A model generated the notes under the pieces. It worked only from the letters and a program-made list of their open reading frames with translations. It was not told the DNA's origin and made no database searches. The translations under genes and the position numbers were made by a program. From Methanomicrobiales archaeon (GTDB lineage: Archaea; Halobacteriota; Methanomicrobia; Methanomicrobiales; Methanoculleaceae), in assembly GCA_012521035.1 (NCBI GenBank), contig JAAYND010000047.1, forward strand, positions 1 to 7,931: DNA of 7,931 nucleotides, written 5' to 3'. Shown here one piece after another: positions 6,139 through 7,931 of the stretch. Position 1 is the first letter of the stretch; each line of letters begins with the position of its first letter.

Positions 6139-6546
6139 TCAGATATCAAAGATGATGTCCACTACATAAGCATCTTTTTCTTTTACGATCGCGAGATCGA
6201 AGTATGATATACCTTTTATGAGTGCTCCTCCCGCATGCCGCGCAGGGTCGAAGGGCTCGCCCCGGGCAACCACGGAGAGCCGGGTTCCCTGGAGATCGAC
6301 CGCGAACGTGCAGAGTACAATGTTCTCCACATCGGCGATGAAGAGCAGTTCTGAGAGGTAGTCGATGAGGAGGGATTCAAGATCTTCTGCATCCAGAGTG
6401 ATCTGTCGCATGATGCCCCGATCCTCGCAGGGACCGTACATCACGTGAAACATGGCCCGGCCTGCATCGGAGAAGAGTTCACTCATGGTTGCGCCCCGTA
6501 CCCGCATAAGGACGTCAGCCGTATGGTCCAGTTCTTCAAAACTCAT
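6139..6546 (-). CDS. Archease, activator of the RtcB ligase
   Basis: Archease is a small protein that speeds RtcB guanylylation and allows multiple turnovers. The 135-residue product has the family start (LDHTADV, residues 6-12), a helix with SDAGRAMFHVM (26-36), LESLLIDYLSELLFIAD (56-72), RGEPFDPARH (95-104) and the C-terminal IKGISYFDLAIVKEKD stretch ending in DIIFDI. Many archeases have IKAVTYH at that C-terminal stretch, so the His position is Phe here. The ATG at 6546 is preferred over a GTG at 6588, because the extra 14 residues lie outside the domain and have no ribosome binding site. No strong ribosome binding site precedes 6546 either. A weak TATA-like GTTAAAC lies about 28 bases upstream (6571-6577), which would give an almost leaderless transcript. 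The gene directly precedes rtcB. Confidence 0.93.
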   Translation of the reverse strand: MSFEELDHTADVLMRVRGATMSELFSDAGRAMFHVMYGPCEDRGIMRQITLDAEDLESLLIDYLSELLFIADVENIVLCTFAVDLQGTRLSVVARGEPFDPARHAGGALIKGISYFDLAIVKEKDAYVVDIIFDI

Positions 6547-6670
6547 GGTCAGATCATCAGGTAGATTGGAGTTTAACAGTTCTGGCACGCGAGATGGATC
6601 TCAGGTACTCCCACTCTCTTCAGGGGAGGAGAGCCCGGGATGAGCGGAGCTGGAGGATCTAACAGTCCGC

Positions 6671-6955
6671 CTAGAAATCATCATAGTAGATCGGGATCAT
6701 CCCCTTATGGATAGAATCGAGGTAGCGGGCCTGGTATTTTGATATGTAAATAGTATAATCGTCAACAGGAATCTGTAGATCGGTTATCTTTGGCGGTTTT
6801 ACCGATGTAGGTAAAAGAATAGGCCCACTACAGGCAGTGCTCAGCCGAAAATCGCGTTTCCTCGCGAGAACATATGATCTAACTTCTTCTGAGAGATATA
6901 TGGTTCGTGACGAGGCTGGTTCCCGTGTATCGCTCTGCATGATAGTCCCTAGCAT
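6671..6955 (-). CDS. Small protein of unknown function, 94 residues
   Basis: I cannot name this protein. It is a soluble 94-residue product with no membrane segment, signal peptide or cysteine pair (one Cys near residue 43). Its C-terminal two thirds looks ordered and has a distinctive run: SGPILLPTSVKPPK, then IPVDDYTIYISKYQARYLD, then IPIYYDDF at the end. I have a vague memory of similar small proteins in other methanogens but cannot confirm it. The ATG at 6955 has a weak AGGATC before it. A second ATG at 6940 has AGGG six bases upstream and is equally likely, giving 89 residues. It follows the DUF2551 gene by 41 bases on the same strand and precedes archease by 124 bases. It could belong to either transcript, though a T-run lies between it and the DUF2551 gene. 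Confidence 0.65.
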   Translation of the reverse strand: MLGTIMQSDTREPASSRTIYLSEEVRSYVLARKRDFRLSTACSGPILLPTSVKPPKITDLQIPVDDYTIYISKYQARYLDSIHKGMIPIYYDDF

Positions 6956-6968
6956 TGATCCTGAGGGT

Positions 6969-6975
6969 AAAAAAA
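6969..6975 (-). terminator. Seven-T tract after the DUF2551 gene
   Basis: On the minus strand a run of seven T residues lies 22 bases after the DUF2551 stop. It is the longest T-run in this gene's 3' vicinity and fits an archaeal oligo-T terminator. No stable hairpin precedes it, and archaeal terminators do not need one. The next gene starts only 13 bases further on without an obvious TATA box of its own, so termination may be partial. Confidence 0.4.
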
Positions 6976-6996
6976 GGATACGATCGAGATCGCGGG

Positions 6997-7311
6997 TTAC
7001 GTTATCCCGAGGATACCTGTCACCACATCTACATACTGATCCTTCAGCTCGTAGATGGTGTTTGTTCCCTCCGCATTCCGCCGTACGTGCAGTATACCTA
7101 TCCGGGACGCGATGGTGCCTACCATAGATGCGACTGAGTGATAACTGATAGAGAACTGCTCCCGCAATCTCTCGTAGATCTGTGGTATCGTCAGGGATCG
7201 TATCTTCACGAAGAGGCTGAGCAGCTCATGCCGGATGCCATCCCGGTCCCGTGAGAGATAACCTTCGAGTCGAGTTTCGATCTCTCTCCTGAGCTCAGAG
7301 GGTGATCTCAT
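6997..7311 (-). CDS. DUF2551 family protein, probable winged-helix protein
   Basis: I recognise this as a DUF2551 protein, a small archaeal family of unknown function found in methanogens. The 104-residue product starts with a charged helix (PSELRREIETRLEGYLSRD). It then has a segment resembling a winged helix-turn-helix at about 36-70 (LTIPQIYERLREQF, then SYHSVASMVGTIASRIG), followed by a wing-like hairpin (ILHVRRNAEGTNTIYELKD, 72-90). A DNA-binding role is plausible but not demonstrated; no ligand or catalytic motif is visible. The ATG at 7311 is the only sensible start. It has no ribosome binding site, and a strong TATA element lies 22-31 bases upstream, so the mRNA is probably leaderless. 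The long region beyond it separates this gene from the divergent secF. Confidence 0.85.
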   Translation of the reverse strand: MRSPSELRREIETRLEGYLSRDRDGIRHELLSLFVKIRSLTIPQIYERLREQFSISYHSVASMVGTIASRIGILHVRRNAEGTNTIYELKDQYVDVVTGILGIT

Positions 7312-7332
7312 ATGTGCTTGTGATTCGGTATT

Positions 7333-7342
7333 TTATATATAT
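7333..7342 (-). promoter_or_regulatory. TATA box of the DUF2551 gene
   Basis: The minus strand reads ATATATATAA in an A-rich stretch. Its centre lies about 26 bases before the ATG at 7311, the distance normally seen between an archaeal TATA box and the transcription start. Translation would then begin at or within a few bases of the 5' end. Confidence 0.6.
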
Positions 7343-7604
7343 CTTTTCTTTTTATTCATTTAATCAGAGATTATGCTCTATAACCAACTATTGTCTGACT
7401 AAATCAGGTTCGGACTGCTATAATATCATCGTTATACGGGAACGGGTTCTGTGAGGGTTGTAGAGCCTTTCCAGGGAGATATGCACCGATCACCCGGCTC
7501 TCCCCTGCCCCCAGGCACCAGATCTTGAGTTATCAGGCTGGTGTGAAACGCCCATGAGACCGCGGGCGGTCATGAGTTCAATCAATGAGAAACTCCGGGT
7601 CACC

Positions 7605-7640
7605 ACCCTACGGGTATGCAAAAATACCCGCTCAGAGGGT
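7605..7640. other. Two-part hairpin in the region before secF
   Basis: The inner stem cgggtat (7611-7617) pairs perfectly with atacccg (7624-7630) across a six-base loop. The outer stem accct (7605-7609) pairs with agggt (7636-7640), with an asymmetric internal loop. This is the most regular structure in the non-coding region. No T-run follows on either strand, so it is not an obvious terminator. The direction of transcription is unknown. Confidence 0.5.
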
Positions 7641-7851
7641 CATAATTCACCTCCGAGGCGGAACCAGCTGACTTCTGTGCGCATCTCTGAACCGCCGGTT
7701 TATAGTGCGTTCTGGAGAACTCCTGTGCCGGGCGCGTTTCCCTCCATCAGGGATAACACCAGACGTTACAGGACTATCAGGGCATATTTCGACCCCCGGG
7801 CTACTATCATGAGCAATCCTTTAACCTATCACTATCGTACACTAATACAGC

Positions 7852-7931
7852 ATGGAATTTGTCAGATACGACATCAACAAATACTCTCCGCGGCAGATGG
7901 TGACGCTGCCCCTCGTTCTTCTCCTCATCGC
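7852..7931 (+). CDS. secF: Start of SecF, protein-export membrane protein (partial)
   Basis: Only the first 26 complete codons are in the window. They begin MEFVRYDINKYSPRQMV and run into LPLVLLLIA, the start of a membrane segment. The pattern of a short cytoplasmic start with a K-Y-x-x-R-Q motif just before the first hydrophobic helix is how I recall archaeal SecF proteins starting. SecF works with SecD in the membrane to support Sec-dependent export. The ATG at 7852 has no ribosome binding site. A weak TATA-like CTTTAAC lies about 30 bases upstream (7819-7825), so the message may be nearly leaderless. The call rests on a short N-terminus; secD would be expected beyond the right edge. Confidence 0.7.
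   Translation, partial: MEFVRYDINKYSPRQMVTLPLVLLLI

Larger units (their letters stand above)
7312..7851. other. 540-base region without a gene, rich in stem-loops
   Basis: No reading frame with protein character is found on either strand. From about 7460 to 7700 the sequence contains successive complementary pairs: agagcc 7462-7467 with ggctct 7496-7501; cagggaga 7472-7479 with tctcccctg 7499-7507 (one bulged base, partly exclusive with the first); caccag 7516-7521 with ctggtg 7538-7543; catg..accg 7553-7562 with cggtcatg 7567-7574; gagtt 7574-7578 with aactc 7591-7595; and the hairpin at 7605-7640. Candidate promoters are ctataatatc (7418-7427, plus) and CTATAAACC (about 7697-7705, minus). 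Motifs of archaeal RNase P RNA and SRP RNA are absent. It may hold an unrecognised RNA, the remnant of a mobile element, or only long leader DNA. Confidence 0.5.

Noticed and set aside
7347..7430. C/D box guide RNA on the minus strand (gatgata-like and two CTGA boxes)
   Set aside because: The C box matches only about five of seven positions and the CTGA boxes are spaced wrongly for a standard archaeal guide.
7490..7606. A 38-codon minus-strand frame starting with GTG in the non-coding region
   Set aside because: It has a poor start context, no recognisable family and overlaps several stem-loops. I could not support it as a gene.
7434..7700. Archaeal RNase P RNA, SRP (7S) RNA or a tRNA in the long non-coding region
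   Set aside because: I searched by eye on both strands for the conserved RNase P segments, the SRP helix 8 loop and a tRNA cloverleaf with T-loop, and found none.
7711..7768. H/ACA-like guide RNA (tctgg pairing with ccaga, then an ACA trinucleotide)
   Set aside because: The closing stem is only five pairs, the internal loop does not form a guide pocket, and ACA trinucleotides are common.

Overview
The window looks like chromosomal DNA from a methanogenic euryarchaeon, most likely of the order Methanomicrobiales. The signs are a DUF2111 protein (a family I know only from methanogens), a DUF2551 protein, an archaeal RtcB/archease pair, TATA-box promoters, and an archaeal-type SecF start at the right edge. 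This placement rests on protein recognition and gene content, not on a database search. Nearly everything is on the minus strand. The only plus-strand gene is the secF start at the right end.

Read in the direction of transcription (right to left), the layout is as follows. A DUF2551 winged-helix-like protein has a strong TATA box. It is followed by a 94-residue protein of unknown function. Next come archease and RtcB, the RNA 3'-phosphate ligase and its activator. RtcB overlaps a 192-residue amidotransferase-like protein, which is followed by a DUF2111 protein that overlaps birA, the biotin-protein ligase and repressor with an N-terminal helix-turn-helix. After an 80-base control region comes a tightly overlapping biotin uptake operon: bioY (substrate-binding S component), two ECF-type ATPases and the EcfT coupling protein.

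The best regulatory signal lies in the birA-bioY gap. It holds a TATA box, a predicted start of transcription, and a dyad matching the biotin operator bound by BirA-type repressors at 16 of 18 half-site positions, with a 14-base spacer. One half-site covers the bioY ribosome binding site and touches its start codon. A simple model follows: BirA attaches biotin to its carboxylase target, and when biotinyl-AMP accumulates it shuts off the uptake operon next door. The two ATPases carry complementary substitutions in their catalytic motifs, so the transporter is predicted to have one good and one degenerate ATP site.

The 540 bases between the DUF2551 gene and secF contain no convincing gene but hold a chain of stem-loops. 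I could not match this to any known structured RNA by eye, and it is the least explained part of the window.
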